From contig NZ_VUNS01000003.1 in assembly GCF_009695545.1 (NCBI RefSeq), positions 62,001 through 126,000 on the forward strand: a stretch of 64,000 nucleotides of DNA, given 5' to 3'. The notes below the pieces were generated by a model. The model did no database searches. It was not told the DNA's origin and saw only the letters and a list, made by a program, of their open reading frames with translations. Below are positions 25,716 through 34,623 of this stretch, piece by piece. The stretch comes from Victivallis lenta. Lineage in GTDB: Bacteria > Verrucomicrobiota > Lentisphaeria > Victivallales > Victivallaceae. The position numbers were made by a program, and so were the translations under genes. Numbering within the stretch: position 1 is the stretch's first letter; the number at the start of each line of letters is the position of its first letter.

Positions 25716-27557
25716 ATGGGCAACAACGGTTATCTCAAGTTCATTCTGACCGCCCTCGTTCTTGCGATCGTGTTTTTCGGCTACATGCTCGTGACGGCGG
25801 TCGACCGGGTGCGCGAAAGCAACCTGCGCCTTCTCGCCAAGCTCGACGAACTGCCGGGGCGGATTTCGGTCACCGCCCCGGCGGCGGTTCCGGCGCAGGC
25901 GGCCGCCATTCGCCGCGAACCGTTTGCGAACGCGGAGTTTTTCGACCCGTCGGCACAGACCGGCGGCCGCATGATCCAGGCGACGATAGCCGACACGGCC
26001 AACATGAATTACCTGATCAACACCGAAGCGACGGCGGGGGAGTTCTGGAATCTCTGCAACTCCTCGCTGGCCGGAATCAACTTCGAGAAGCCGGACGAGT
26101 ACGAGCCGCAGATGGCTGAGTCCTGGAGCATTTCCGACGACCACAAGGTCTACCGGATCAAGTTGCGCAAAGGGATCTACTGGCACGATTTCACGGACCC
26201 GGTGACCGGAAAAGAGCACCGCAACGTCGAGGTCACGGCGGAGGATTTCAAGTTCTTCGTCGATGTGGTCAAGAATCCCGAGGTGAACTGCGGCCCGATG
26301 CGGGTCTATTATCAGGATCTCGAGAGCGTGGAGATCCTCGGCAGGTACGAATTCGAAGTCCGCTGGAGCCGGGAATATTATGGTTCGAAGGCGAGTACGC
26401 TCGGGCTCTCGCCGCTGCCGCGCCATCTCTATCATGCGTATGACGGCCCGTTCGACGGAAAAAAATTCAATGAGGACCACATCCGCAACCGCATGATCGT
26501 CGGCTGCGGCCCGTACCAGTTTGTAAAGTGGGAGAAGGACCGCCGGGTCGTCTTCCGGCGCAATCCGCGTTATTTCGGGCTCAGGTACGGCGCGGGCCCC
26601 TCGCTCGACTATCTGGTGTATGAGATCATCAAGCACCCGAACACGCGGTTCCAGGCGCTGCTTTCCGGCGAGCTCGACCAGCTCGGGCTGTCGCCGGACC
26701 AGTGGATTCAGAGGGCGGACGAAAAGCCGTTCAAAGATGGAACGCTCAAGCGCTACAAATACCTGCTGCCGCAATACACCTATATCGGCTGGAACCTGCG
26801 CAATCCGCTCTTTTCCGACGCCAGGGTGCGGCGGGCTCTGACGATGCTGATCGACCGCGAAAGAATCCGGAAGGACGTTTATTTCGACCTTGCCGAAATC
26901 ATCGCCGGGCCGTTCTTCCCGAAAAGCCGTTACACGGATCAGACCGTCAAACCGTGGCCGTACGATCCGGCCGAGGCGAAAAAACTGCTGGCCGAAGCGG
27001 GCTGGAAGGATGAAGACGGCGACGGCATTCTCGAAAAGGCCGGCAGAAAATTCACGTTCACGATGCTCCAGATCGCAACAAGCTCGATCCAGCAGAAAAT
27101 GATGCCGATGATCAAGGAGACGCTGGCGGCGGCCGGAATCGATATGAAGATTCAGAACGTCGAATGGTCGGTCTACCTGCAGCGGCTCGAGGAACAGAAT
27201 TTCGAAGCGTGCTGCCTCGGCTGGCAGAGCCCGTTCGATCCGGACCCGTACCAGATCTGGCACTCGAGCCAGGCGGACCAGCGGGGCAGCAGCAACCACA
27301 TCGGCTTCAAGAATGCCGAAGCGGACCGCATCATCGAGGAACTGCGCAAAACGTTCGACGTCGAAAAACGGATCGAGCTCGCCCACCGGTTCTGCCGGAT
27401 TCTGCACGAGGAGCAGCCGTATACCTTCCTGTTCGCGCCGTACAGCCTGGTGGCGCTTTCGGGCCGCTACCGCAATGTGCGGGTATTTCCGGTCGGCATT
27501 CCGGATTCGATCATGTGGGTGCCGGGAGCCGAACAGAAAAAAGTTCCGGGCTTATGA
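25716..27557 (+). CDS. Membrane-anchored oligopeptide/dipeptide ABC-type substrate-binding protein (family 5)
   Basis: The 613-residue protein begins with an uncleaved-looking hydrophobic anchor (LKFILTALVLAIVFFGYMLV) and a short coiled linker. The rest is a DppA/OppA-type periplasmic binding protein: YEPQMAESWSISDDHKVYRIKLRKGIYWHDF is the conserved N-terminal domain, and LFSDARVRRALTMLIDRERI is the family signature. No lipobox Cys is visible. No permease or ATPase gene is adjacent, so its transport partner, if any, lies elsewhere; it might instead act as a sensor or cell-wall peptide binder. It is 16 nt after the permease gene. Confidence 0.85.
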   Translation: MGNNGYLKFILTALVLAIVFFGYMLVTAVDRVRESNLRLLAKLDELPGRISVTAPAAVPAQAAAIRREPFANAEFFDPSAQTGGRMIQATIADTANMNYLINTEATAGEFWNLCNSSLAGINFEKPDEYEPQMAESWSISDDHKVYRIKLRKGIYWHDFTDPVTGKEHRNVEVTAEDFKFFVDVVKNPEVNCGPMRVYYQDLESVEILGRYEFEVRWSREYYGSKASTLGLSPLPRHLYHAYDGPFDGKKFNEDHIRNRMIVGCGPYQFVKWEKDRRVVFRRNPRYFGLRYGAGPSLDYLVYEIIKHPNTRFQALLSGELDQLGLSPDQWIQRADEKPFKDGTLKRYKYLLPQYTYIGWNLRNPLFSDARVRRALTMLIDRERIRKDVYFDLAEIIAGPFFPKSRYTDQTVKPWPYDPAEAKKLLAEAGWKDEDGDGILEKAGRKFTFTMLQIATSSIQQKMMPMIKETLAAAGIDMKIQNVEWSVYLQRLEEQNFEACCLGWQSPFDPDPYQIWHSSQADQRGSSNHIGFKNAEADRIIEELRKTFDVEKRIELAHRFCRILHEEQPYTFLFAPYSLVALSGRYRNVRVFPVGIPDSIMWVPGAEQKKVPGL

Positions 27558-27588
27558 ATCTGAAATACAATCAAGAGGAAACGATATC

Positions 27589-28392
27589 ATGATCAGAACC
27601 GTCGTCATCGGAGCCGCGGGCCGCATGGGCCGCCGGCTGGTCGCCAATATCCAGGAAAGCGATACGCTCGAACTTGCGGGAGCGGTCGAATACGCCGAAT
27701 CCCCGTTCCTCGGGCAGGACGCCGGCGCGGTGGCCGGCTGCGGCAATGCGGGCGTGGCGATCACGGCCGACCTCGCAGGCGCGCTCAAGGGGGCCGATGC
27801 CGTCATCAATTTTGCGACGGCCGGCGTCGTCGAAAGCACACGGCTCGCGGCGGAAAACGGCTGCTCCGCGGTGGTCGGCACGACGGCACTGACGGCCGCC
27901 GACAAAGCCGAATTCGCAAAGCTGGCGGAGTCCGGCGCGCGGATCGTGGCGGCCTACAATATGAGCGTCGGCGTCAATCTGCTCTTCAAGCTGGTCAAAG
28001 AGGCCGCGACGATCCTCGGGCCGGATTACGATGTCGAAATCACCGAGATGCATCACAACCAGAAGAAGGATGCGCCGAGCGGAACGGCGGTCCGGCTCGC
28101 CGAGGTCGTCTGCGAGGCGTGGGACTGGGATTACGACAAGGATGTCCGCCACGGCCGCGAAGGCCTGGTCGGCGCGCGGACGAAACATGAAATCGGCATG
28201 CATTCTCTGCGCGGCGGCGATGTGGTCGGCGACCACACGGTGATATTTGCGATCAACGGCGAGCGGATCGAGCTGACCCACAAGGCGTCGAGCCGGGATA
28301 CGTTCGTCAAGGGTGCGCTGCGCGCCGTGGAGTTTCTGGCGAAGGCGAAACCGGGGCTCTACGACATGCAGGACGTGCTGGGCCTGAAATGA
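27589..28392 (+). CDS. dapB: 4-hydroxy-tetrahydrodipicolinate reductase
   Basis: The 267-residue enzyme reduces the DapA product with NAD(P)H toward diaminopimelate and lysine. GAAGRMGRRLV is the nucleotide-binding motif, VVGTTAL follows the second loop, and EITEMHHNQKKDAPSGTA is the family signature with catalytic His-His and Lys. ATG 27589 has AGAGGAA 8 nt upstream. It sits between the binding protein and an SGNH-type gene, linking peptidoglycan-precursor and LPS genes on one transcript. Confidence 0.96.
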   Translation: MIRTVVIGAAGRMGRRLVANIQESDTLELAGAVEYAESPFLGQDAGAVAGCGNAGVAITADLAGALKGADAVINFATAGVVESTRLAAENGCSAVVGTTALTAADKAEFAKLAESGARIVAAYNMSVGVNLLFKLVKEAATILGPDYDVEITEMHHNQKKDAPSGTAVRLAEVVCEAWDWDYDKDVRHGREGLVGARTKHEIGMHSLRGGDVVGDHTVIFAINGERIELTHKASSRDTFVKGALRAVEFLAKAKPGLYDMQDVLGLK

Positions 28393-28419
28393 TCAACGCG
28401 TGAAATCGGAGTTGCGGAA

Positions 28420-29280
28420 ATGAAAAGAGATTCCCTGCGGATACTGACGATCGGCAACAGCTTCACGGACAGCCTGGCGCAATATTTCCCGCAGGTTGCG
28501 GCCTCGGCGGGATGCGGCCTTGTTTTCGAACGCGCGAACTTCGGCGGCTGCGAACTCGAACGGCATTGGAGCTACATCGAAGCCGAGGAGAAAACGCCGA
28601 TCTGCCGGATCTACCGCGGCGGCGGCACGAAACTGCGCGACCTTCTCGCCAGAGGCTGGGATATTGTGACGATCCAGCAGGCGAGCCACATGAGCTGGCG
28701 GCCAGAGTCGTTCCAGCCGTTTGCGACGAATATCCGCGACTACATCCTGCGGTACGCGCCGCAGGCCGAAGTCGTGATTCAGCAGACCTGGGCCTACCGC
28801 GCCGATCACCCGTTCCTGCAGCCCGGCAGCGACTGGGGAATCGACCAGGCCGAAATGTACGGTCGGCTCACCGCGAATTACCGCGAGCTTGCGAAAAAGC
28901 TCAATCTGCGAATCATCCCGACCGGTTATGCCGTACAGCTGTCGCGCGCGGCGGAAGAGAAGCCGTTCGTGAATTACGATCCGGCGCTGCTCGAAACGCT
29001 GCGCTGGCCGGACCTGCCGCCGCAGGCCGGCGACGTGGTCGGCCAGTGCCATTACCGGAAGGATATGGAAAGCGGCGAACTCAGACTCTGGCGCGACCTG
29101 ATCCACCTGAACTGCCGCGGGCAGTATCTGCAGGCGTGCGTCTGGACCGCGTTCCTGTTCGGCTGTCCGGTCTCCGAGATCACCTTCGTTCCGGAGGAGC
29201 TCGACGACCGCGACGCGGCCGGGCTGCGCCGGACCGCCCAGCAGGCGGTCGATGAATTCAAACAGGAAAAACAGGGGTGA
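28420..29280 (+). CDS. SGNH/GDSL hydrolase-like protein (DUF4886-type)
   Basis: The 286-residue protein opens with RILTIGNSFTDS, where the Ser in NSFTDS matches block I of the SGNH hydrolases. GRLTANYRELAKKLN and DLIHLNCRGQYLQACVWTAFLFG (Asp-x-x-His, block V) complete the catalytic dyad. No signal peptide is visible, so it is probably cytoplasmic. Proteins of this type (DUF4886) often accompany polysaccharide utilisation in Bacteroidota and Lentisphaerota, but the substrate is unknown. Its stop codon overlaps the region of the lpxB ribosome-binding site. Confidence 0.8.
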   Translation: MKRDSLRILTIGNSFTDSLAQYFPQVAASAGCGLVFERANFGGCELERHWSYIEAEEKTPICRIYRGGGTKLRDLLARGWDIVTIQQASHMSWRPESFQPFATNIRDYILRYAPQAEVVIQQTWAYRADHPFLQPGSDWGIDQAEMYGRLTANYRELAKKLNLRIIPTGYAVQLSRAAEEKPFVNYDPALLETLRWPDLPPQAGDVVGQCHYRKDMESGELRLWRDLIHLNCRGQYLQACVWTAFLFGCPVSEITFVPEELDDRDAAGLRRTAQQAVDEFKQEKQG

Positions 29281-29282
29281 AT

Positions 29283-30452
29283 GTGAAGCGTTCGATCTGG
29301 ATCATCTCCGGAGAAGCGTCCGGCGACGTATACGGCGCCAAGCTCGCGGCCGAATTGCGCAGGCTTGCCGCCGAACGCGGCGACGAGCTGACCGTCTCCG
29401 GCATGGGCGGCCCGAAAATGATCGCGGCCGGCATCGATATCCGGGTCGATTCGACTGAACTCGGCGTCGTCGGAGTCATTGAGGTGCTGAAGCATATCTT
29501 CACCTTCATCGGCATCTTTTTCCGTCTGGCCGGGCAGGCGAAGAAGGAACGCCCCGGAGCGGTGGTGCTCATCGACTATCCGGGATTCAACCTTCTGTTC
29601 GCGCTGATGATGTACTGGAATAAGATTCCGGTCGTCTGGTACGTCTGCCCGCATCTCTGGGTGTGGGGGAAGTGGCGGCTGCCGGTGCTCGCGAAAATCT
29701 GCACGAAGATGCTCGTGATTTTTCCGTTCGAGACCGAAGTGTTCGCCCCGACCCGGCTTGAGACCGAATTCGTCGGCCACCCGCTCGTCGATATCGTGGA
29801 AGAGCGGCGCAATCCGGAGATCGTGCGGGACCCGGCCTCCTTCCTGCTCCTGCCGGGCAGCCGGACAATGGAGATCAATTTCCTGCTCGACCCGATGCTC
29901 GGCACCGTCGCCGAACTCGCGAAGAAGCATCCCGCGCTGAAGTTCCATATCGCCGCACCGCGCGAGAAAATCGCCCGGCTCTGCCGGGAAAAATATGCGC
30001 GCTACCGCGAAAAGCACCCCGACACGCCGGAGGTCGGCATCAGCTGCGGCGACACGAGCGACTGGCAGCAGCGCGCCGGAACCGGTCTCGCCGCCAGCGG
30101 CACCGTCACGGTGGAATCGGCCATCGCCGGGCTGCCGCTGGTGGTCGGTTACAAGCTGAACTGGGTCACGATCCTGCTGGCGTCGCTGGTGGTCCGGCTC
30201 TACCGCGGCTTCTTCACCATGGTCAATATCATCGCGAACCGCGAAGTGTATCAGGAGTTCCTGCAGCATCATTTCACGCCGAAGGAGCTCGTTCCGGCGG
30301 TTGAGGCGATCCTGCCCGGGGGAGCCCGCCGCGCCGAGGTCGAAACCGGCATGGCAGAGGTGAAGCAGCTGCTGACCCCGAACAGCAGCAGCGCCGGCCG
30401 CCAGGCCGCCGAAGCCTGTTACGGGGTCCTTGAGGAGCAGCCTCCCCGCTGA
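29283..30452 (+). CDS. lpxB: Lipid-A-disaccharide synthase
   Basis: The 389-residue glycosyltransferase joins UDP-2,3-diacylglucosamine to lipid X in lipid A synthesis. SGEASGDVYGA is the N-terminal family signature, and GVVGVIEVLKHI and LIDYPGFN are conserved. GTG 29283 is chosen because AGGGG lies 5 nt upstream; an in-frame GTG at 29277 would overlap the ribosome site. The gene ends at 30452, and the next gene on the opposite strand ends at 30453, so the stop codons form a shared TGATCA. Confidence 0.95.
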   Translation: MKRSIWIISGEASGDVYGAKLAAELRRLAAERGDELTVSGMGGPKMIAAGIDIRVDSTELGVVGVIEVLKHIFTFIGIFFRLAGQAKKERPGAVVLIDYPGFNLLFALMMYWNKIPVVWYVCPHLWVWGKWRLPVLAKICTKMLVIFPFETEVFAPTRLETEFVGHPLVDIVEERRNPEIVRDPASFLLLPGSRTMEINFLLDPMLGTVAELAKKHPALKFHIAAPREKIARLCREKYARYREKHPDTPEVGISCGDTSDWQQRAGTGLAASGTVTVESAIAGLPLVVGYKLNWVTILLASLVVRLYRGFFTMVNIIANREVYQEFLQHHFTPKELVPAVEAILPGGARRAEVETGMAEVKQLLTPNSSSAGRQAAEACYGVLEEQPPR

Positions 30453-31034
30453 TCACCTCGCCGACGCGTTGAACAGGATCATCCACGGAACCGGGCTGTT
30501 GGCGTTGTAGTTCAGCAGACCGATCTGGACGCCGCTGGTCGCATTGTTGAACAATCCGAGCTGGAGTCCGCCCCCCGGTGGGATGCTGTCTCCCTGATAG
30601 GTCACCAGCGCCGTATTGCCCGAAAAGTTCGCCACGCCGACCTGCAGCCCGCGGTTTTCCCACGCGCCGGTCACCAGGGAGAAGCTGACCCCCTGAAAAT
30701 GCGTGGCGAACGCAACCAGTCCGAACTGCAGCCCGGCAAACCGCGTCGTTTCGCCAAAGCCCTGCACCGATATGCCGTTGATTTCATCGGAAAACCCGAA
30801 CAGCGGCTGAAGGTTCAATCCGTCAACCCGCTTTTGAGCCCCCCAGAACGGCTCGAGATTCACGCCGATCACCGGCGTATCCGCCGACACGACCGCCAGC
30901 TGATCCGGCACCAGAGAGACCTGCAGCAGCGTCCAGGCGACGTTCGGATAATTCGAAGTGCCGGCGGCATGCACGTTTCCGGCTAAGCACACAGCCGCCA
31001 GCGACGGCAGCAGCCATTGTTGATACCATTTCAT
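30453..31034 (-). CDS. Exported protein, paralogue A of a tandem pair
   Basis: The 193-residue protein has a signal peptide (WLLPSLAAVCLAGNVHA). The mature part consists of short hydrophobic strand repeats around the motifs LNLQPLFG, LQFGLVAFA, GLQVGVANFSG, LQLGLFN and VQIGLLNYNA, ending in PVPWMILFN. Its neighbour at 31307-31885 has the same architecture and ending. The ATG at 31034 follows GGAGGAGG. The repeating Gly-Leu pattern suggests an outer-membrane or cell-surface beta structure. Function unknown; similar LGLFN repeat proteins are known as caspase-like or DUF-type envelope proteins in PVC bacteria, which I cannot confirm. Confidence 0.75.
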   Translation of the reverse strand: MKWYQQWLLPSLAAVCLAGNVHAAGTSNYPNVAWTLLQVSLVPDQLAVVSADTPVIGVNLEPFWGAQKRVDGLNLQPLFGFSDEINGISVQGFGETTRFAGLQFGLVAFATHFQGVSFSLVTGAWENRGLQVGVANFSGNTALVTYQGDSIPPGGGLQLGLFNNATSGVQIGLLNYNANSPVPWMILFNASAR

Positions 31035-31061
31035 CTTTTCCTCCTCCATGTTCCTGCTATA

Positions 31062-31090
31062 AGTATACACCCGGAAAACCGGAAATGCAA
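31062..31090 (-). promoter_or_regulatory. Promoter of exported paralogue A
   Basis: TTGCAT (31085-31090), 17-bp spacer, TATACT (31062-31067) on the minus strand. The same TTGCAT -35 precedes paralogue B, which suggests the promoters were duplicated with the genes. Confidence 0.65.
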
Positions 31091-31255
31091 GGCAATCAAA
31101 ACCACCGGCGCTGCCGGCGGCATGCGCCGCCATGTCTCCCGGACGATATTACCGCCAGACACGGGCCCGGAGAACTGTTCCGTCATTACAAATGGGCAGA
31201 ACCTGTAAACGTCGTGCAACAGCATTCGCAAGTTTCCGGAACTGTCAATCCGAAA

Positions 31256-31290
31256 TAAAAAAAGCCGGCCTCCCGCTTCGGGAAACCGGC
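31256..31290 (-). terminator. Intrinsic terminator after paralogue B
   Basis: On the minus strand GCCGG...CCGGC arms (31264-31268 with 31286-31290) continue into a TCCC/GGGA stem across a small loop, followed by CTTTTTTT. It separates the two paralogues transcriptionally. Confidence 0.75.
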
Positions 31291-31306
31291 CGGAACTGCA
31301 AAACGG

Positions 31307-31885
31307 TTACCGGGCGGAGTAGTTGAAGAGAATCATCCACGGAACCACGCTTTCAGCATTGTAGTTCAGGAGGCCGAACTGGAAGCCGTTGGTGGTGCTG
31401 TTGAACAGGCCGAACTGCACCCCGCGCGCGGCCGGCGGATTCACATCCTGACCGCCGCAGGCCGGAGCCGAAGCGCCGGAGAGGTTGACCAGACCGATCT
31501 GAAGACCGTGATTTTCCCAGGCGCCGGTCACCAGCGCAACGTTCACGCCGCAGAAATAGCGCTGGAACGTGCCGAGACCGACATGCAGACCGATCGATTC
31601 GCCGTTGAAGCCGAGGCCCTGGTAAATGATGCCGCGCACCACATCGGTCGTGCCGACGATCGGCTGGAAGTCGATGATGCCGACCTTCTGCTGGGTTCCG
31701 TAGAACAGTTCGGCATTGATCCCGAGAACCGGCGTATCGGACGGCACAAGCGCCACCGCATCCGGCACAATCCCGATCTGGAGCAGGCTCCACGGCTTGT
31801 TCTCCTGAATAATGGGAGCTCCCGCGGCCCAGAACGAAGCGGCGGCAAGTGTGGTCAGCAGCAGAAACAGTTTGATCGTTTTCAT
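31307..31885 (-). CDS. Exported protein, paralogue B of a tandem pair
   Basis: The 192-residue protein has a signal peptide (KLFLLLTTLAAASFWAAGA). The mature sequence repeats IGLHVGLGTF, LQIGLVNLSG, VQFGLFN and FQFGLLNYNAES, ending PWMILFN, parallel to paralogue A. Between them are matching WSLLQIGIVPDAVALVPSDTP / WTLLQVSLVPDQLAVVSADTP segments, so they are homologues. AGGAGGT lies just before ATG 31885. It has its own promoter and terminator, which points to separate control of the two copies. Confidence 0.75.
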   Translation of the reverse strand: MKTIKLFLLLTTLAAASFWAAGAPIIQENKPWSLLQIGIVPDAVALVPSDTPVLGINAELFYGTQQKVGIIDFQPIVGTTDVVRGIIYQGLGFNGESIGLHVGLGTFQRYFCGVNVALVTGAWENHGLQIGLVNLSGASAPACGGQDVNPPAARGVQFGLFNSTTNGFQFGLLNYNAESVVPWMILFNYSAR

Positions 31886-31914
31886 TTTACCTCCTGTTAT
31901 GGTAGTCTTCTGGT

Positions 31915-31942
31915 AATATACATCGGTTGGGAAAGAATGCAA
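31915..31942 (-). promoter_or_regulatory. Promoter of exported paralogue B
   Basis: TTGCAT (31937-31942) and TATATT (31915-31920), 16 bp apart on the minus strand, about 30 nt before the start codon. The rest of the gene-free stretch 31886-32212 shows nothing beyond this and the uvrC promoter. Confidence 0.65.
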
Positions 31943-32154
31943 ATTCAGGCCGTATGCAAGTTTTTACATTAACGAACGGCTCACCGTCCGCAATCTTCAG
32001 AACCATCCGGCCGCAAAACAACCCGTCCGACAGTGAAATTGAAAATGCGCCCTGGCGAACGCGAAGTTTTCCCGGCAAACCTCGTTCAAGAAACCCGCAT
32101 CCGGCGCAAACCCCGTTTATTTCATGATCGGAGCGGAGAATTCCGCAATTTATT

Positions 32155-32182
32155 TTGACTTTCCCGAAAAACAATATATGTT
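32155..32182 (+). promoter_or_regulatory. Promoter of uvrC
   Basis: TTGACT (32155-32160), 16-bp spacer, TATGTT (32177-32182), 31 nt before the start codon. No LexA-type operator is recognised. Confidence 0.5.
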
Positions 32183-32212
32183 GAAAAAACAATCGTATCA
32201 TTTGGAACAACC

Positions 32213-33718
32213 ATGCGGAAAAGTGACTTTCATCCATCGGAAATACCGGCCAAGCCCGGCGTATACGTCTATCGGGACTGGTCCGGCAAAGTGATCTATG
32301 TCGGCAAGGCGGCCAATCTGCGCCGCCGCATGAGTTCTTATTTCCAGCCCTCCCGGGTCATGCGGGCCGACGCCAAGCTGCGCTCGCTCATCAATTCGAT
32401 CGAAGACTGGAGCTATGAGACCGTCCGGACTGAAAATGAAGCCCTGATTCTCGAATCGCGCCTGATCAAAGACTACGCCCCCTATTACAATATCCTGATG
32501 CGCGACGACAAGCGATATCTGCTGCTCAAACTCGACTGGACCGAAAAGTTCCCGACCCTGAAGCTGGCGCGGCTGAAGAAAAACGACGGCGCCCAGTATT
32601 TCGGTCCGTTCCCGAACGGCGGCGCGCTGCGGATGACCCTGGAATTCCTGCTCGCCTATTTCGGACTTCGCGCCTGCCGCGATTCGGAGCCCGACGCCGA
32701 AACCCGCAAACGCTGTCTGAAGCGCATCGTCAACGACTGCTGCGCCCCCTGCATCGGCGCCGTCACTCCCGAGGAGTACCGGCAGCGGGTCAAACGCGCC
32801 GTCGCCGTCCTCGAAGGCAATATCGGCGAAGTGACGGCCGCAGTGAAGAAACAGATGGCGGAGGCCGCCGCGGAGGAGCGCTATGAAAAAGCCGCCCATC
32901 TGCGCGACGTCATGAGTAATCTCGAGGAGGTGTTCGGCCGTCGGAACCGGATTTTCGTCCGGCCGGAACTGCCGGGCTCCAGCCCGGGGCGGGAGGCGGT
33001 CGCGTCTCTCGGAAAGGCGCTCGGCCTTGCGGCTCCTCCCTCCCGCATCATCGGCTTCGATATCTCGAACATCCTCGGCAAGCTCGCCGTCGCCAGCCTG
33101 GTCGCCTTCAGAGACGGCAGGCCGGACCGGGACAACTACCGCCGTTTCCGAATCCGGACCGTCCATCAGAGCGACGATTTCGCCATGATGCACGAAGTGC
33201 TGGTCCGCCACTTCGGGCGACTGCTCGAAGAGAAACGCCCGCTGCCCGATCTGGTCATGGTGGACGGCGGCAAAGGACAGCTTTCGGCCGCCATCGACGC
33301 GCTGATCGAAATCAACTGCCCGCCCCTGCCGGTAATCGGCCTGGCCAAACGCAACGAGGAGATCTATCTGCCCGGGCGGAGCGAACCGGTCGTGCTCGAC
33401 CGTCACGATCCTGCCCTGCGCATGCTGCAGGCCCTGCGCGACGAAGCGCACCGCTTCGCCATCACCTACCACCGCGAGTTGCGCAACAAGCTCATCGAGC
33501 AGTCGAAACTCGACGAAATTCCCGGCATCGGCGCAAACCGCAAACGCGAACTCCTGCGGACATTCGGTTCGCTCCGGGCCCTGAAGAAAGCCGCGCCGGA
33601 AACCATCGCGGAGAAGGTTCCGGGAATCGGCGCCGAACTGGCCGGAAAAATCGCCGAGGTACTGAACAGACAATCCCGGCCGGACAACGAAAGAGCCCAA
33701 CATGAATCAATCGAATGA
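32213..33718 (+). CDS. uvrC: UvrABC system protein C
   Basis: The 501-residue protein makes both incisions of nucleotide excision repair. The N-terminal GIY-YIG domain (GVYVYRD...VIYVGKAANLRRR) is followed by a UVR motif (EERYEKAAHLRDVMSNLEEV) that binds UvrB. The C-terminal endonuclease domain has the RNase H-like Asp in GFDISNILG. Two helix-hairpin-helix elements (IPGIGANRKRELL and VPGIGAELAGKI) end the protein. It is shorter than E. coli UvrC (610) but holds all domains. It overlaps the next gene by 17 nt. Confidence 0.96.
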   Translation: MRKSDFHPSEIPAKPGVYVYRDWSGKVIYVGKAANLRRRMSSYFQPSRVMRADAKLRSLINSIEDWSYETVRTENEALILESRLIKDYAPYYNILMRDDKRYLLLKLDWTEKFPTLKLARLKKNDGAQYFGPFPNGGALRMTLEFLLAYFGLRACRDSEPDAETRKRCLKRIVNDCCAPCIGAVTPEEYRQRVKRAVAVLEGNIGEVTAAVKKQMAEAAAEERYEKAAHLRDVMSNLEEVFGRRNRIFVRPELPGSSPGREAVASLGKALGLAAPPSRIIGFDISNILGKLAVASLVAFRDGRPDRDNYRRFRIRTVHQSDDFAMMHEVLVRHFGRLLEEKRPLPDLVMVDGGKGQLSAAIDALIEINCPPLPVIGLAKRNEEIYLPGRSEPVVLDRHDPALRMLQALRDEAHRFAITYHRELRNKLIEQSKLDEIPGIGANRKRELLRTFGSLRALKKAAPETIAEKVPGIGAELAGKIAEVLNRQSRPDNERAQHESIE

Positions 33719-34451
33719 ATCGGATGAATACCGGGAACGGCAGCAGAGAACCCGCCTGCTGGTCGGAGACGGCGGACTGGAGCGGCTGCGGAATGCGCAC
33801 GTCCTCGTCCTCGGCGTCGGCGGCGTCGGCGCCTATGCGGCGGAACAGCTGGCGCGGGCCGGGATCGGCCGCCTGACGCTGATCGACGGCGATTGCGTGG
33901 AGCCGTCCAACTGCAACCGGCAGCTTCCGGCCCTCAGCTCCACACTCGGGCAGCCGAAAGCCCTTGTCATGGCCGAACGCCTGCGGCAGGTCAATCCAGG
34001 TCTGGACGTGCAATCCCGCATCGAATTCATCCGCGAATCCGACGTTCCGGAACTGCTGGCCGGCGATTTCGACTATGCGGTCGACGCCATCGACTCGCTG
34101 GGTCCCAAAATCGCCTTTCTGCTGGAGTGCCGCCGCCGGAAGCTTCCGCTCATCAGCTCCATGGGAGCCGGCGGCAAGACCGATCCGGCACAGATCCGGC
34201 TCGACGATATCTCCAGGACATACGGCTGCGCGCTGGCGCGGGCCGTCCGTTCCCGTCTGCGCGAACACCGGGTCAGCCGCGGCATCAAAGTCGTATTCTC
34301 TCCGGAAGCCGTACCGAAATCAGCCGTGGAGTCCGGCCTGAGTCCGGAAGGGAAACAGCGCTCCACCGTCGGAACCATCTCCTATATGCCGGCCTGCTTC
34401 GGCTGCTTCTGCGCCGGCGCCGTCCTTCGCGGACTTCTGCAGCATCAATAA
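33702..34451 (+). CDS. tcdA: tRNA threonylcarbamoyladenosine dehydratase-like (TcdA)
   Basis: The 249-residue protein is an E1-like enzyme. VLGVGGVGAYAAEQLARAGIG binds the nucleotide and IDGDCVEPSNCNRQ is the activating Asp/Asn/Arg motif. SSMGAGGKTDPAQIRLDDISRTYGCALAR and the C-terminal PACFGCFCAG match the TcdA/CsdL family, which cyclises t6A37 of tRNA to ct6A. It overlaps the end of uvrC and is probably co-translated with it. A role as a ThiF- or MoeB-like activator is less likely given these sequences. Confidence 0.88.
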   Translation: MNQSNESDEYRERQQRTRLLVGDGGLERLRNAHVLVLGVGGVGAYAAEQLARAGIGRLTLIDGDCVEPSNCNRQLPALSSTLGQPKALVMAERLRQVNPGLDVQSRIEFIRESDVPELLAGDFDYAVDAIDSLGPKIAFLLECRRRKLPLISSMGAGGKTDPAQIRLDDISRTYGCALARAVRSRLREHRVSRGIKVVFSPEAVPKSAVESGLSPEGKQRSTVGTISYMPACFGCFCAGAVLRGLLQHQ

Positions 34452-34574
34452 ATCCGGAAGTCGAGGCAGCCCGGAATTCAAACCTGTATTCCGCAACCGA
34501 ATCCGGGGGATTTGCATGGCGCCCCGGAAAGCAAGACGCTTACCCCCTCCTGAAAAAACTTCTTCGGAAGACAC

Positions 34575-34605
34575 AAAAAAGCCGGAACGGAAGTCCCGTT
34601 CCGGC
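34575..34605 (-). terminator. Intrinsic terminator of the pilus-like operon
   Basis: A perfect 10-bp stem GCCGGAACGG/CCGTTCCGGC (34581-34590 with 34596-34605) with a 5-base loop is followed by TTTTTT on the minus strand. On the plus strand it is followed by TTTCT and may also end tcdA transcripts. Confidence 0.85.
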
Positions 34606-34623
34606 TTTCTCCGCTGCTCCGGC

